Shown here one piece after another: positions 16,049 to 25,893 of a DNA stretch of 64,000 bases. Under the pieces are notes generated by a model that saw nothing but the letters and a program-made list of their open reading frames with translations, ran no database searches and had not been told where the DNA came from. The position numbers and the translations under genes are program-made. Within the stretch, counting starts at the first letter, position 1. Each line of letters starts with the position of its first letter. This stretch comes from Actinomadura_E scrupuli (GTDB taxonomy: Bacteria > Actinomycetota > Actinomycetes > Streptosporangiales > Streptosporangiaceae), in NCBI RefSeq assembly GCF_050971785.1, contig NZ_JBPCCU010000003.1, positions 124,001 to 188,000 on the forward strand, written 5' to 3'.

Positions 16049-16534
16049 GTGCGCCACACGTTCGGCCTCATCCTCGGGGTGATCCTCACCCCCGCCCTCG
16101 CGTACGGTGCCGGGTGGGGTTATACCCGGGCCGGTGCGTCCTATGACGCGATCAACCAGACCATCACCGACCGGACCCGGCTCTACGGAGCGTTCGCTCT
16201 GGTGGCGGCCGTCGGCCTGGTGATGGGCATCGTCATCCTGGCCCGCTGGGCCTCGCCCTTCGTGTCCCTCGTCCCGGCCCTGGCCTTCATCGGCTGGACC
16301 GCCTGTTTCCTGATCACCCCGAAGACGGCGCTGAAGGTCCCTGACCGGCTCCCGCCCGCGGGCGAGATCGACACCGCGTTGCGCGTGCTCCTCGGCTACG
16401 GGGTCTTCGGCCTCATGGGATTCGCGCTGTTCGTCCCGACCTGGGCGCCGGGCCGGTGGAGACGCGGTGCGGACGACGAGGAGGAGAGCGGCAGCAGGAG
16501 CAGAGGCCGGAGCAGGGCGTACGACCCGTACTGA
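16049..16534 (+). CDS. Small integral membrane protein, unknown function
   Basis: A GTG start (MRHTFGLILGVILTPALAYG) gives 161 residues with four predicted membrane helices at about 4-22, 46-66, 70-88 and 112-132. A short charged cytoplasmic tail follows (RRGADDEEESGSRSRGRSR). No motif of a known transporter is visible. It diverges from the anchored acidic-protein operon across 256 bp. It converges on the NTF2-like gene with only 6 bp between stops and no terminator in between. I cannot assign a function. Confidence 0.72.
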   Translation: MRHTFGLILGVILTPALAYGAGWGYTRAGASYDAINQTITDRTRLYGAFALVAAVGLVMGIVILARWASPFVSLVPALAFIGWTACFLITPKTALKVPDRLPPAGEIDTALRVLLGYGVFGLMGFALFVPTWAPGRWRRGADDEEESGSRSRGRSRAYDPY

Positions 16535-16540
16535 GAGCGA

Positions 16541-16984
16541 TCACTGCATGGTGCGCCAGAGCTGTTCCTCCACGAGCTCGCGGCTGCGCCAGCCGTCCGG
16601 CGTACGGACCATGCGGTGGTGATACCAGCCGCCCCCGCGGATGATGCCGGGGGCGTCGGCGGAGACGGCGTCCCGGGTGGGCGCGAGGGTGTCGGTGAAC
16701 GACGCCGTGACGATGGCCGCGTCGCCGTCCACGCTGATCGAGACGTTGCCGATGAAGTGCTGGCGCCCCGGCCAGGTGGGCAGCACCTCGGCCAGCCAGC
16801 CCCGGACCTCGTCCCGCACGCCCTTGACCCCGCCGGCCGAGGTGTAGTCGATGACGGCGTCCGGGGTGAACACCGCGTTCAGCAGATCCCACTGCCCGGT
16901 GTCGACCGCGAGGGTATAGCGGGTCAGCACCTCCCCGATGAGCAGCCGGTCGGAGATCTCCTGAACGTTCATCGCCTCGTGCAT
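16541..16984 (-). CDS. SnoaL-like / NTF2-superfamily protein
   Basis: This 147-residue protein begins MHEAMNVQEISDRLLIGEVL, with GAGGA upstream, and shows the SnoaL_4 pattern. Features are LTRYTLAVDTGQWDLLNAVF, FTPDAVIDYTSAGG, LPTWPGRQHFIGNVSISVDG with the conserved His, and GGWYHHRMVRTPDGWRSREL. This cone-shaped alpha+beta barrel is used by polyketide cyclases, dehydratases and many unassigned enzymes. The His and Asp positions fit the scytalone-dehydratase-like subgroup. The gene is not in an obvious operon. Confidence 0.82.
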   Translation of the reverse strand: MHEAMNVQEISDRLLIGEVLTRYTLAVDTGQWDLLNAVFTPDAVIDYTSAGGVKGVRDEVRGWLAEVLPTWPGRQHFIGNVSISVDGDAAIVTASFTDTLAPTRDAVSADAPGIIRGGGWYHHRMVRTPDGWRSRELVEEQLWRTMQ

Positions 16985-17085
16985 GGTCGTCCTCCTCGAC
17001 GGTCGCAGGGGCTCAGCCTAGATGAAGCAAGCGCTCGGTCGGCGAATACTCGGGCAGGCGCCGGCCGAGGGGGTCGTCAGGCCGG

Positions 17086-18069
17086 TCAGGGCCGGGTGGT
17101 TCCGCCGGAGGTGACCTCGCCGGGCCGGGAGGCGCCGTACAGGCGGGTGACGACCTCCTCGATTCCCGGCTCGCGCAGTGAGATGTCGCGTACCTCGTGC
17201 CGCGCGGCCACCGCGGCCACCACCGCGGCGGCGTTCATCTCCGGCGGGATGGAGAGCCACTGGCGCGGCCCCTCGTGCCGTACGACCCGGACGCCGGGCA
17301 CGTCGATGTCCGGGCCGGGCACGGCCAGGTCCACGATGAGGGTCCGGTCGGCCGCCATGGTCGCGCGCAGCCGGACCAGGTCCCCGTCGTAGGCGAGCCG
17401 CCCGTGGTCGATGACCATGACGCGCCGGCACAGCCGCTCGATGTCCCCCAGGTCGTGGGTGGTCAGCAGGATGGTGGTCTCCCGCCGTACGTTGAGCTCT
17501 TCGAGGAATCCCCGCACGGTCGCCTTGCTCACGACGTCGAGCCCGATCGTGGGCTCGTCCAGCACGAGGAGCTCCGGGTCGTGCAGCAGCGCCGCGGTCA
17601 GGTCCCCGCGCATTCGCTGGCCCAGGCTGAGCTGGCGCACCGGTGTCTCCAGGAACGTCCCCAGCTCCAGCAGTTCGGTGAGCTCCGCCAGCCGCCTCCG
17701 GTGGGTCCGGGCGTCGATCCGGTACAGGTGCCGGATCAGGGTGAGGCTGTCGCGCAGCGGCAGATCCCACCAGAGCGTGGTGCGCTGGCCGAAGACCACC
17801 CCGATCCGCCGGGCCAGCGTCGTCCGCTGCCGGGACGGATCGAGGCCGGCCACCCGCACGCGGCCGCTGGAGGGGGTGAGGATCCCGGTGAGCATCTTGA
17901 TGGTCGTCGACTTGCCGGCCCCGTTGGGGCCCAGGTAGCCCACGAACTCGCCGCGTTCCACGGTGAAGGAGATCTCGTCCACCGCCGCGGCCTTGGTACG
18001 GACGCGCCGCAACCGCCCGGTGCGCTTGCGCACGGTGAAGAACTTGGTGACGTCCTGCACGTCGATCAC
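17086..18069 (-). CDS. ABC-2 type transporter ATP-binding protein
   Basis: This 327-residue ATPase has Walker A GPNGAGKSTT, the Q-loop region VVFGQRTTLWW, signature LSLGQRMRGDLTAALLHDP, Walker B LLVLDEPTIGLD and the H-loop TTHDLGDIERL. A C-terminal domain follows (IDVPGVRVVRHEGPRQWLSI, LREPGIEEVVTRLY). The N-terminal insertion FTVRKRTGRLRRVRTKAAAVD is typical of the DUF990-associated subfamily. The start is a GTG 4 bp past the stop of the upstream permease. With the two DUF990-type permeases it forms an exporter, possibly for a lipid or drug-like molecule. Confidence 0.93.
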   Translation of the reverse strand: MIDVQDVTKFFTVRKRTGRLRRVRTKAAAVDEISFTVERGEFVGYLGPNGAGKSTTIKMLTGILTPSSGRVRVAGLDPSRQRTTLARRIGVVFGQRTTLWWDLPLRDSLTLIRHLYRIDARTHRRRLAELTELLELGTFLETPVRQLSLGQRMRGDLTAALLHDPELLVLDEPTIGLDVVSKATVRGFLEELNVRRETTILLTTHDLGDIERLCRRVMVIDHGRLAYDGDLVRLRATMAADRTLIVDLAVPGPDIDVPGVRVVRHEGPRQWLSIPPEMNAAAVVAAVAARHEVRDISLREPGIEEVVTRLYGASRPGEVTSGGTTRP

Positions 18070-18073
18070 GGTC

Positions 18074-18928
18074 TCAGCTCCCGGTCGATCGGTAACGGCG
18101 GAGTCCGGCCCGCCAGGCCAGCGCGGCCACGGCGCAGAGCAGGACGGCGACCAGCGGCGAGCCGAACCGGAGGACGGCGGGCAGTCCCAGCGGATCGGGC
18201 CGGTCGAGTATGTACAGCGCCGGCTGCCAGTTGACGAAGGCCAGCGGGACCAGGAAGGTCAGGGCCCGCACGAAGTCGCGGCCGAAGACGCTCAGCGGGT
18301 ACTGCGTCAGGAAGCCGCCGCCGTAGGTGACCGAGTTCATCGCCTCCCGCGCGTCGATGACGACGAACTGCAGCGCGGCCGTGAGCACCCACAGCGCACC
18401 GAAGATCGCCACTCCGGACAGCAGCATCACCGGCAGCATGATCACCCTGCCCGGGGTCCAGGTCACGTGCACCCGGCCCAGGGCCAGGCCCAGCACCACG
18501 AGGGCCGGGACGAGCTTGCCCAGCCGCCGGGGCGAGAAGTCCTCGGTGGCGATCTGGATCAGCGGGCTGACCGGGCGGACCAGGATGGCGTCCAGCGTGC
18601 CCTCCCGGACGTGCTGGCCGAGCCGTTCGGCGGTGCCCAGCAGGATGTCGGCGACCGCGAACGAGACGACGGAGGTGCCGTACAGGAACATCACCTCGGC
18701 GCCGGAGAAGCCGGCCAGCCGCGGTGTGTGCACGAAGATCAGCGCGATGGCGGCCAGGTCCAGGCAGGTGACGAAGAGCGTCCCGGTCGTGAGCAGGATC
18801 ATCGAGACGGGGTACTGCGCGGCCGCCCGCACCCAGGTCCAGGCCAGCAGCAGGTAGATCCGCAGCTCCCGGCCCAGCGGCGTGCCGGCCGGCCCGCCCG
18901 GCGCGGTCTCCCTCGGCGCCTCAGCCAC
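18074..18928 (-). CDS. ABC-2 type transporter permease (DUF990 type)
   Basis: This 284-residue protein, GTG start, has six predicted membrane helices, the first at about residues 25-48 (IYLLLAWTWVRAAAQYPVSM). The segment LGTAERLGQHVREGTLDAIL followed by RPVSPLIQIATEDF is the cytoplasmic motif of ABC-2/DUF990 permeases. It overlaps the end of the other permease by 8 bp and is followed after 4 bp by the ATPase, so the three are translationally linked. Two distinct permeases with one ATPase is usual for this exporter type. The substrate is unknown. Confidence 0.88.
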   Translation of the reverse strand: MAEAPRETAPGGPAGTPLGRELRIYLLLAWTWVRAAAQYPVSMILLTTGTLFVTCLDLAAIALIFVHTPRLAGFSGAEVMFLYGTSVVSFAVADILLGTAERLGQHVREGTLDAILVRPVSPLIQIATEDFSPRRLGKLVPALVVLGLALGRVHVTWTPGRVIMLPVMLLSGVAIFGALWVLTAALQFVVIDAREAMNSVTYGGGFLTQYPLSVFGRDFVRALTFLVPLAFVNWQPALYILDRPDPLGLPAVLRFGSPLVAVLLCAVAALAWRAGLRRYRSTGS

Positions 18929-19715
18929 CGTGGCTCACCAGCCTGCGGCGGGTGGCGCGGGTGAGCAGGCGGCCGGCGGACAGCAGCGCCGCCGCCCAGG
19001 CGGCCTGGAACCCGTACGCGGCGAGCAGGCCGCCACCGGTGCTCTTGCCGAGGAACACGTCCCCCGGCGTCTGGATCATCGCGGCCCAGGGCAGCGCGCG
19101 GGCCAGTGTGCCGAGCCACCCCGGGAACACCACCAGCGGCAGGATCATCCCGGAGAGGAACATGGTGGTGATCAGGGCGACGGCGTGGATGCCGCGTTCG
19201 TCGTGCAGCCAGAAGACGCACAGCGAGACCAGATAGCGCATCCCGAAGCTCACCAGCACGGCGAGCAGCACCGAGCCGAGGAACGCCGCCCAGGCCGGCG
19301 GGCCCGGCAGCCGCAGCGGGAAGATGAGGGCGGCGATCAGCAGCGTGGGGGCACCGCGGAACACCAGCGTGTAGGCCGCCCTGCCCAGGTCGTCGGCGAG
19401 CCACCAGCCCTGGAGGTCGACCGGCCGGTGCAGGTCGATCGCGACGTCGCCGGACCGGATCCTCGCGGTCAGCTCCAGGCTGCCGCCGAAGACCTGAACC
19501 GGCCCGATCAGCGCCTGGCCGACGAAGGAGAACGTCACCGCGTCCGTGGCGTCGTACCCGCCGAGGGAGGGCCGGTACGCCCACAGCGCAATGAGGATGG
19601 AGGCCTTGAGGAAGCCGAAGACGGTGTTGGTGACCATCGCCGAGAGGGTCGCCACCCGGTAGGTCGAGTAGCGCCGGAAGGCGTAGCTGGCCACGTGGAG
19701 ATAGAGAATCGTCAC
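18921..19715 (-). CDS. ABC-2 type transporter permease (DUF990 type), first gene of the operon
   Basis: The preferred start is GTG 19715 (VTILYLHVASYAFRR), giving 264 residues; the extension to 19775 is Pro-rich and unlike the family. Six membrane helices are predicted. The motif LELTARIRSGDVAIDLHRPV with DLQGWWLADDLGRAAY matches the cytoplasmic segment of DUF990 permeases and parallels the second permease. GGAGG sits directly against the GTG, so the exact start is uncertain. This gene opens the three-gene exporter operon. Confidence 0.85.
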   Translation of the reverse strand: MTILYLHVASYAFRRYSTYRVATLSAMVTNTVFGFLKASILIALWAYRPSLGGYDATDAVTFSFVGQALIGPVQVFGGSLELTARIRSGDVAIDLHRPVDLQGWWLADDLGRAAYTLVFRGAPTLLIAALIFPLRLPGPPAWAAFLGSVLLAVLVSFGMRYLVSLCVFWLHDERGIHAVALITTMFLSGMILPLVVFPGWLGTLARALPWAAMIQTPGDVFLGKSTGGGLLAAYGFQAAWAAALLSAGRLLTRATRRRLVSHGG

Positions 19716-19840
19716 CCTCCGTACCTGGGACGGGCACGCCCGAACACCCCCGGGCGGCGGGCACCCGGGGGTCAACGGTCCTCAGCCAACACGAGGAGCA
19801 GGGGGAAGTGAAGGGCTCGCGGCAGAAAGCGCGGCGGAAA

Positions 19841-19881
19841 GGCAGGGCCCTCCCCCGGCCGTCGCGGGGGAGGGCCCTGCC
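19841..19881 (-). terminator. Terminator of the M1 metallopeptidase gene
   Basis: GGCAGGGCCCTCCCCCG pairs perfectly with CGGGGGAGGGCCCTGCC (17-bp stem) over a 7-nt loop. It begins 23 bp downstream of the peptidase stop and lies before the ABC operon. Confidence 0.88.
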
Positions 19882-19903
19882 GTTCGTCAGGACGGGCCTT
19901 CTG

Positions 19904-21385
19904 TCAGGGCAGCGGGGGCTTGCCGGTCGAGTAGATCCAGGTCTGGAAGAACGGGCCGAGGTCCTGCCCGGCGATCTTCGAGGCCAGCGCGGTGAACTGC
20001 TCCGTGGTGACGTTCCCGTACCTGTGCTGGGCGACCCAGGTGCGCAGCAGCGCGAAGAACTTCTCGTCGCCGATCTTCTCGCGGAGGAACTGCAGCACCA
20101 TGGCGCCGCCACCGTAGACCCGGTTGTGGAACATCGTGTCCCGCTGCGGGTCGGCGATCTTGACGTTCCACCAGGGGTCGGTGTCCGGATGGCTGTTGTA
20201 GATCAGCAGCGCCTGGTCGTGCAGTGACCGGCCGTTGTGCCCGGCGTTCCAGTAGTACTGCGAGAAGGTGGCGAAGCTCTCGTTGAGCCAGATGTCGCGC
20301 CAGCGGGCCACCGTCAGCGAGTCGCCGAACCACTGGTGCGCGAGTTCGTGCGCGATCGTGGCGGTGTTGCGGACGTCGGAGTACAGCGGCCGGGTCTGGG
20401 TCTCCAGCGAGAACCCGATGGTGTTGCCGTTGTAGGTCGCCAGGTCGGCGATCGCCCCGGTGGACTCGAACGGGTACGGCCCGTACCGCTCGGCCCACAG
20501 ATCGGTGGCCTCGCCGGTGGTGTCCCAGAAGAAGGCGAGCGGGTCGGGATGCGCCGGGTCCCGGCCGACCAGTTTCGGGTCGACGGCGACCGTCATCGGG
20601 ATCCCGCCCGGCGTCCGGCCGGTCTTGATGGTCCACTTGCCGATGTCCGCGGTGGCCAGATAGGTCGCCATCGGGAGCCGCTCGTCCCACACGAACGTGG
20701 CGCGGTCGCCCCGCGTCCGCTGGGAGATCAGCCGCCCGTTCGACATGACCTGCAGGTCCTTGGGCACCGTGACGCGGAAGGTGAAGGCCGCCTTGTCACT
20801 GGGGTGATCGCTGGACGGGAACCAGGTCGAGGCCGCGTTCGGCTCGTCGCCCATGAAGGCGCCGTCGTCGGTGTGCACGAAGCCGTACGGCGAGCCGAAC
20901 ACGACGGGGGAGCCGACGATGGTCTGGGGGACGCCCCCGTACGCCACGGTGACGACGAAGGTCCGCCCTCTGGGGAGCCCCTGACGGGGGGTGATCACCA
21001 GTTCCTGGCCGTTCCTGCTGAAGATCACCGGCCGGCCGTCGACCTTGACCGAGGCGACGTCGAGCTGCTGCAGGTCGAGATCGAAGCTGGACAGGTTCTG
21101 GGTGGCCTTCGCCGTGATCACCGCGGTGCCGTCGAGGCGCTTGGTCGCGGGATCGTAGGAGAAGTCGATGCCGTAGTGACGGACGTCGTAGCCGCCGTTG
21201 CCCTCGAGGGGGAAGTAGGAGTCGCCGACCCCTGGCGCGCCCGGGGTGAACCGGTCCGAGCCGTCTGGGCCGGGGGCGCCTGGGCCGGCGGCGGAGGCCG
21301 CGGGCACGACCGCCAGCGCCAGCGCGCCGGCGGCAGCGGCGGCCAGCGGGGCCAGGCCGCGAGTAGGGCGCAAGGCCATCTTCAT
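19904..21385 (-). CDS. Secreted M1-family zinc metallopeptidase
   Basis: This 493-residue protein has a signal peptide: MKMALRPTRG, then a hydrophobic run LAAAAAGALALAVVPAASAA, with cleavage predicted near residue 33. The M1 aminopeptidase N-terminal beta domain (GIDFSYDPATKRLDGTAVI, YGGVPQTIVGSP) is followed by the catalytic site. HELAHQWFGDSL is the HExxH zinc motif, and NESFATF 18 residues later supplies the third ligand. The canonical GAMEN loop is replaced by NTIGFSLETQTRPLY, as in a subgroup of actinomycete M1 enzymes. It lacks the large C-terminal helical domain of aminopeptidase N. It probably trims peptides outside the cell. Confidence 0.92.
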   Translation of the reverse strand: MKMALRPTRGLAPLAAAAAGALALAVVPAASAAGPGAPGPDGSDRFTPGAPGVGDSYFPLEGNGGYDVRHYGIDFSYDPATKRLDGTAVITAKATQNLSSFDLDLQQLDVASVKVDGRPVIFSRNGQELVITPRQGLPRGRTFVVTVAYGGVPQTIVGSPVVFGSPYGFVHTDDGAFMGDEPNAASTWFPSSDHPSDKAAFTFRVTVPKDLQVMSNGRLISQRTRGDRATFVWDERLPMATYLATADIGKWTIKTGRTPGGIPMTVAVDPKLVGRDPAHPDPLAFFWDTTGEATDLWAERYGPYPFESTGAIADLATYNGNTIGFSLETQTRPLYSDVRNTATIAHELAHQWFGDSLTVARWRDIWLNESFATFSQYYWNAGHNGRSLHDQALLIYNSHPDTDPWWNVKIADPQRDTMFHNRVYGGGAMVLQFLREKIGDEKFFALLRTWVAQHRYGNVTTEQFTALASKIAGQDLGPFFQTWIYSTGKPPLP

Positions 21386-21549
21386 GATCCTCTCCGTTGA
21401 GCGATCGAGACGTATGTCCGACCCTGTCGAGACCTTCGGGGGATGTCGATGGTCGTGCCCACTTTCGGACAGGCGAATGTCCCGTCCGCCGCGGGCATGC
21501 GCCCGAACGTGAGCCGGGGCATGCCGCCGGGAGCCCGTGCCGGGACGTG

Positions 21550-21587
21550 CGAAGGCCCTCCCGGGGCACGGTCCGGGAGGGCCTTCG
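21550..21587 (-). terminator. Terminator of the isocitrate lyase gene
   Basis: CGAAGGCCCTCCCGG pairs perfectly with CCGGGAGGGCCTTCG (15-bp stem, 8-nt loop). It begins 28 bp downstream of the aceA stop and insulates it from the peptidase gene. Confidence 0.88.
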
Positions 21588-21615
21588 TGTGTCGCCTGGC
21601 CGGGCGGGCAGTGTC

Positions 21616-22911
<1,296 letters not shown>

Positions 22912-23028
22912 GGTCTTGCCCTTCTGTGTCGTCCCCTGGGTGCTTGTCTATGAGTCTGTCCGCTACGAGGCACTAACTGAACTCGTGGGTAACAAGAAGA
23001 TCTGCGATATTTCCGCTAACATCAACCT

Positions 23029-24498
23029 GTGGCGACCTTGCGGGCAGAAGAACCCCTCATGTTGACGGCTGACGTTGATCTCGTAACGTTCGGCCAGCGG
23101 CTGCGGCATCTCCGGCGCAGCCGTGGCCTCACCCTCTCCGACCTGGGGGAACGGGTCGGCCGGGCGCCGTCCCAGCTGTCCCTGCTGGAGAACGGGCGGC
23201 GCGAGCCCAAGCTCTCCCTGCTGCAGTCCCTGGCGGCGGCGCTGGAGGTTCCGGTGGAGGAACTTCTGCGCAAACAGCCGCCGAGCCGCCGGGCCCAGCT
23301 GGAGATCGCCCTGGAGGAGGCCCAGCGCGATCCGCTGTACAGGTCCCTGGGCATGCCGCACCTGCGGGTCAGTAAACGCATGCCCAACGACGTGATCGAG
23401 CACCTGCTCGCGCTCTACGAAGAGCTGCGGCGCAGCCGGACCAAGCCCACCGCGAGCCCGGAGGAGGCCCGGAAGGCCAACGCCGAGCTACGCCGTCAGA
23501 TGCACGAGCGGGGCAACTACTTCGGTGAGATCGAGGAGATCGCCGCACAGACCCTGGAGGCGATCGGCTACCGCAACGGCGCGCTGTCGCAGGGCATGCT
23601 GATGTCCCTGGTCGGTCACTTCGGCTTCACGCTGCGTTACGTCCAGGACCTGCCCCGGTCGGTGCGCTCGATCACCGACATGCGGCACCGGAGGATCTAC
23701 CTCGAACGCGAGCAGCTCGGCATGCACACGCCGCGCACCATCCTGCTGCAGACCCTCGGCCACATCGCCATGGACCACGACGTCCCCCGCGACTTCGCCG
23801 ACTTCCTCCGGCAGCGGGTGGAGGCCAACTACTTCGCCGCCGCGATGCTGATCCCCGCGCCGACCGTCGTGCCCTTCCTGCTGGAGGCCAAGGCCAACCG
23901 GGAGCTGTCGGTGGAGGACCTGGCCGACGTCTTCTCGGTCTCGTACGAGATGGCGGCCCACCGCTTCACCAACCTCGCCACCCACCATCTCGACCTGCCG
24001 GTGCACTTCACCAAGAACGACGAGAGCGGGACGATCTACAAGGCGTACGCCAACGACGGGCTGGCCTTCCCGGCCGACGAGCACGGCGCCATCGAGGGCC
24101 AGCGGATGTGCCGGCAGTGGGGTGGCCGCCGGGTCTTCGTCAGCCGCGACCGCTTCTCGGTCTTCTACCAGTACACCGACACGCCCCAGGGGACGTACTG
24201 GTGCCTGTCCCACATCGACCCCAGCCACGAGCGGGACTTCGCGATCACCCTCGGCGTGCCCTTCGAGCATTCCCGCTGGTTCCGCGGCCGTGAGACCACC
24301 AACCGGGTCAAGTCCGCCTGCCCGGACGGCGACTGCTGCCAGCGGCCCCCGGCCGAGCTGGCGCAGCGCTGGGAGGGCATGGCCTGGCCCTCCGCCCGGG
24401 CCCACTCACACGTGCTGTCGGTGCTGCCGCCCGGCGCGTTCCCCGGCGTGGACGAGGCCGACGTCTATACCTTCCTCGACAAACACGCCGCCGAATGA
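23029..24498 (+). CDS. ramB: RamB-type XRE/short-chain-fatty-acyl transcriptional regulator
   Basis: The 489-residue protein has an XRE helix-turn-helix at about residues 20-75 (FGQRLRHLRRSRGLTLSDLG, APSQLSLLENGRREP). The central ImmA/IrrE-like region has QTLGHIAMDHD in place of an intact HExxH, so it is probably not a peptidase. A DUF2083 C-terminal domain carries a cysteine cluster (ACPDGDCCQRPP). This is the architecture of RamB, the acetate-metabolism regulator that in corynebacteria represses aceA and aceB. The start may be GTG 23029 or ATG 23059. Being divergent from aceA by 117 bp supports the assignment; a specific RamB box was not identified with confidence. Confidence 0.88.
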   Translation: MATLRAEEPLMLTADVDLVTFGQRLRHLRRSRGLTLSDLGERVGRAPSQLSLLENGRREPKLSLLQSLAAALEVPVEELLRKQPPSRRAQLEIALEEAQRDPLYRSLGMPHLRVSKRMPNDVIEHLLALYEELRRSRTKPTASPEEARKANAELRRQMHERGNYFGEIEEIAAQTLEAIGYRNGALSQGMLMSLVGHFGFTLRYVQDLPRSVRSITDMRHRRIYLEREQLGMHTPRTILLQTLGHIAMDHDVPRDFADFLRQRVEANYFAAAMLIPAPTVVPFLLEAKANRELSVEDLADVFSVSYEMAAHRFTNLATHHLDLPVHFTKNDESGTIYKAYANDGLAFPADEHGAIEGQRMCRQWGGRRVFVSRDRFSVFYQYTDTPQGTYWCLSHIDPSHERDFAITLGVPFEHSRWFRGRETTNRVKSACPDGDCCQRPPAELAQRWEGMAWPSARAHSHVLSVLPPGAFPGVDEADVYTFLDKHAAE

Positions 24499-24671
24499 CC
24501 GATTTCACCCCGGTGCCGGTCTCGGTGTGAACGGTGTGTTGTGGCCACGTTAAGTTCTTGGGTCAAGCGATTTCCTTACGTCCTGTCGGTGAATCATCTG
24601 CGACGAAGCAGCGTTTCATAAGGACGGCAGTGTCCTTCGAGGGGCACTGGTTCGCGCCGAGGGGAGTGCAG

Positions 24672-25646
24672 GTGCTGGCTGAAGTCGCGATGTGGTTGGA
24701 CCGGCGTACGAGTAGGACGGCCGACTGGCCTGTGGAGAAACTGCTGGCGGCGAAGGGCGCGACCCGCGTCAGCGTCGTCCTGCCGGCTCTGAACGAGCGT
24801 GAGACCGTCGGCACCATCGTGACCGCGATCCGGACGGAACTCGTGGAGCGGGTGCCGCTGGTCGACGAGATCGTGGTCATCGACTCCTGTTCCACCGACG
24901 ACACCGCGGCGGTCGCCACCGCCGCGGGCGCCGAGGTCTTCACCCAGGACGCGGTGCTGCCCGGGTTGCCACGGCTGTCCGGCAAGGGCGAGGCGCTGTG
25001 GAAGTCCCTCGCGGTCACCACCGGCGATCTGATCGTTTTCATCGACGCGGACCTGTCCAACTTCTCGCCCGACTTCGTCAGCGGGCTGCTCGGCCCGCTG
25101 CTCACCGACCCCGAGATCGGCTACGTCAAGGGCTGTTACGACCGCCCGCTGATCTCCCCGTCCGGCGGGACCGAGGGCGGCGGCGGCAGGGTCACCGAGC
25201 TGGTCGCCAGGCCCCTGATCAACCTGCACTGGCCGCAGCTGGCGGGGGTCATGCAACCGCTCGGCGGGGAGTACGCCGGCCGCCGTTCCCTGCTGGAGCG
25301 GCTGCCCTTCGTCACCGGGTACGGCGTCGAGCTCGGGCTGCTGCTCGACATGCTCGAGACCGTGGGCCTCGACGGCCTCGCCCAGGTCGACCTCGGCCGC
25401 AGGGTGCACTCCCACCAGTCCACCGAGGCCCTCGGCGCCATGTCCAGCCAGATCATGCTCACCGCCTGGTCCCGGCTCCAGCGGCACGGGCGGATGCTGC
25501 CGCTGGAGGCGCCGGCGACCGCCCTGACCCAGTTCCGCCGGGTCGGTGACGGCCACGACGTGCGGGTGAGGGACGTCCAGGTGGCCGAGCGGCAGCCCAT
25601 GATCGAGATCCCCGACTACGCGGCCCGGCGCTCGCTGCTTCCCTGA
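24672..25646 (+). CDS. gpgS: Glucosyl-3-phosphoglycerate synthase
   Basis: GTG 24672 follows GGGGAG by five bases and matches the usual N-terminus (VLAEVAMWLDRRTS); the open frame upstream has no coding character. The 324 residues form a GT81/GT-A fold. VSVVLPALNERETVGTIV is the nucleotide-sugar loop, VVIDSCSTDDTAAVA comes next, and FIDADLSNFSPDF contains the DXD metal motif. GKGEALWKSL and YGVELGLLLD are typical of GpgS. The enzyme moves glucose from UDP- or ADP-glucose to 3-phosphoglycerate, the first step to glucosylglycerate and, in mycobacteria, methylglucose lipopolysaccharides. A phosphatase partner is not adjacent. Confidence 0.9.
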   Translation: MLAEVAMWLDRRTSRTADWPVEKLLAAKGATRVSVVLPALNERETVGTIVTAIRTELVERVPLVDEIVVIDSCSTDDTAAVATAAGAEVFTQDAVLPGLPRLSGKGEALWKSLAVTTGDLIVFIDADLSNFSPDFVSGLLGPLLTDPEIGYVKGCYDRPLISPSGGTEGGGGRVTELVARPLINLHWPQLAGVMQPLGGEYAGRRSLLERLPFVTGYGVELGLLLDMLETVGLDGLAQVDLGRRVHSHQSTEALGAMSSQIMLTAWSRLQRHGRMLPLEAPATALTQFRRVGDGHDVRVRDVQVAERQPMIEIPDYAARRSLLP

Positions 25647-25684
25647 CACCTCCCCGGTATCCGACGCCGCATCGGCGCTCCGGC

Positions 25685-25731
25685 ACCGCCGTGGTCACGC
25701 ACCGGTCTCACCGGCGCGTGACCACGGCGGT
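25685..25731 (+). terminator. Terminator of gpgS
   Basis: ACCGCCGTGGTCACGC pairs perfectly with GCGTGACCACGGCGGT (16-bp stem, 15-nt loop). A short pyrimidine run CGTCTTTCC follows, 40 bp after the gpgS stop. Confidence 0.85.
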
Positions 25732-25777
25732 CGTCTTTCCGGGTTCAGGTGTCCCTTCTGTGACGCCTGCCACGGAG

Positions 25778-25815
25778 TTACCCCGGGGTAATGACGACCC
25801 TGCTACCGTTGGTAA
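25778..25815. promoter_or_regulatory. Two GGTAA-type palindromes upstream of the acyl-CoA dehydrogenase gene
   Basis: TTACCCCGGGGTAA (25778-25791) is a perfect 14-bp palindrome. CTACCGTTGGTAA (25803-25815) repeats the TACC/GGTA arms with a 3-bp spacer. Their centres lie about 24 bp apart, 80-115 bp before the ATG, where a promoter is expected. They look like paired operators for a dimeric regulator, for example a TetR-type fatty-acid regulator. No regulator gene is adjacent. Confidence 0.5.
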
Positions 25816-25893
25816 CACCCGCGCTAGAGACCACTGTGGCGCACGGACCGGGCACGGGGCCGGCCGTGAACGCCGAGGAAGGACCGCAGACAC

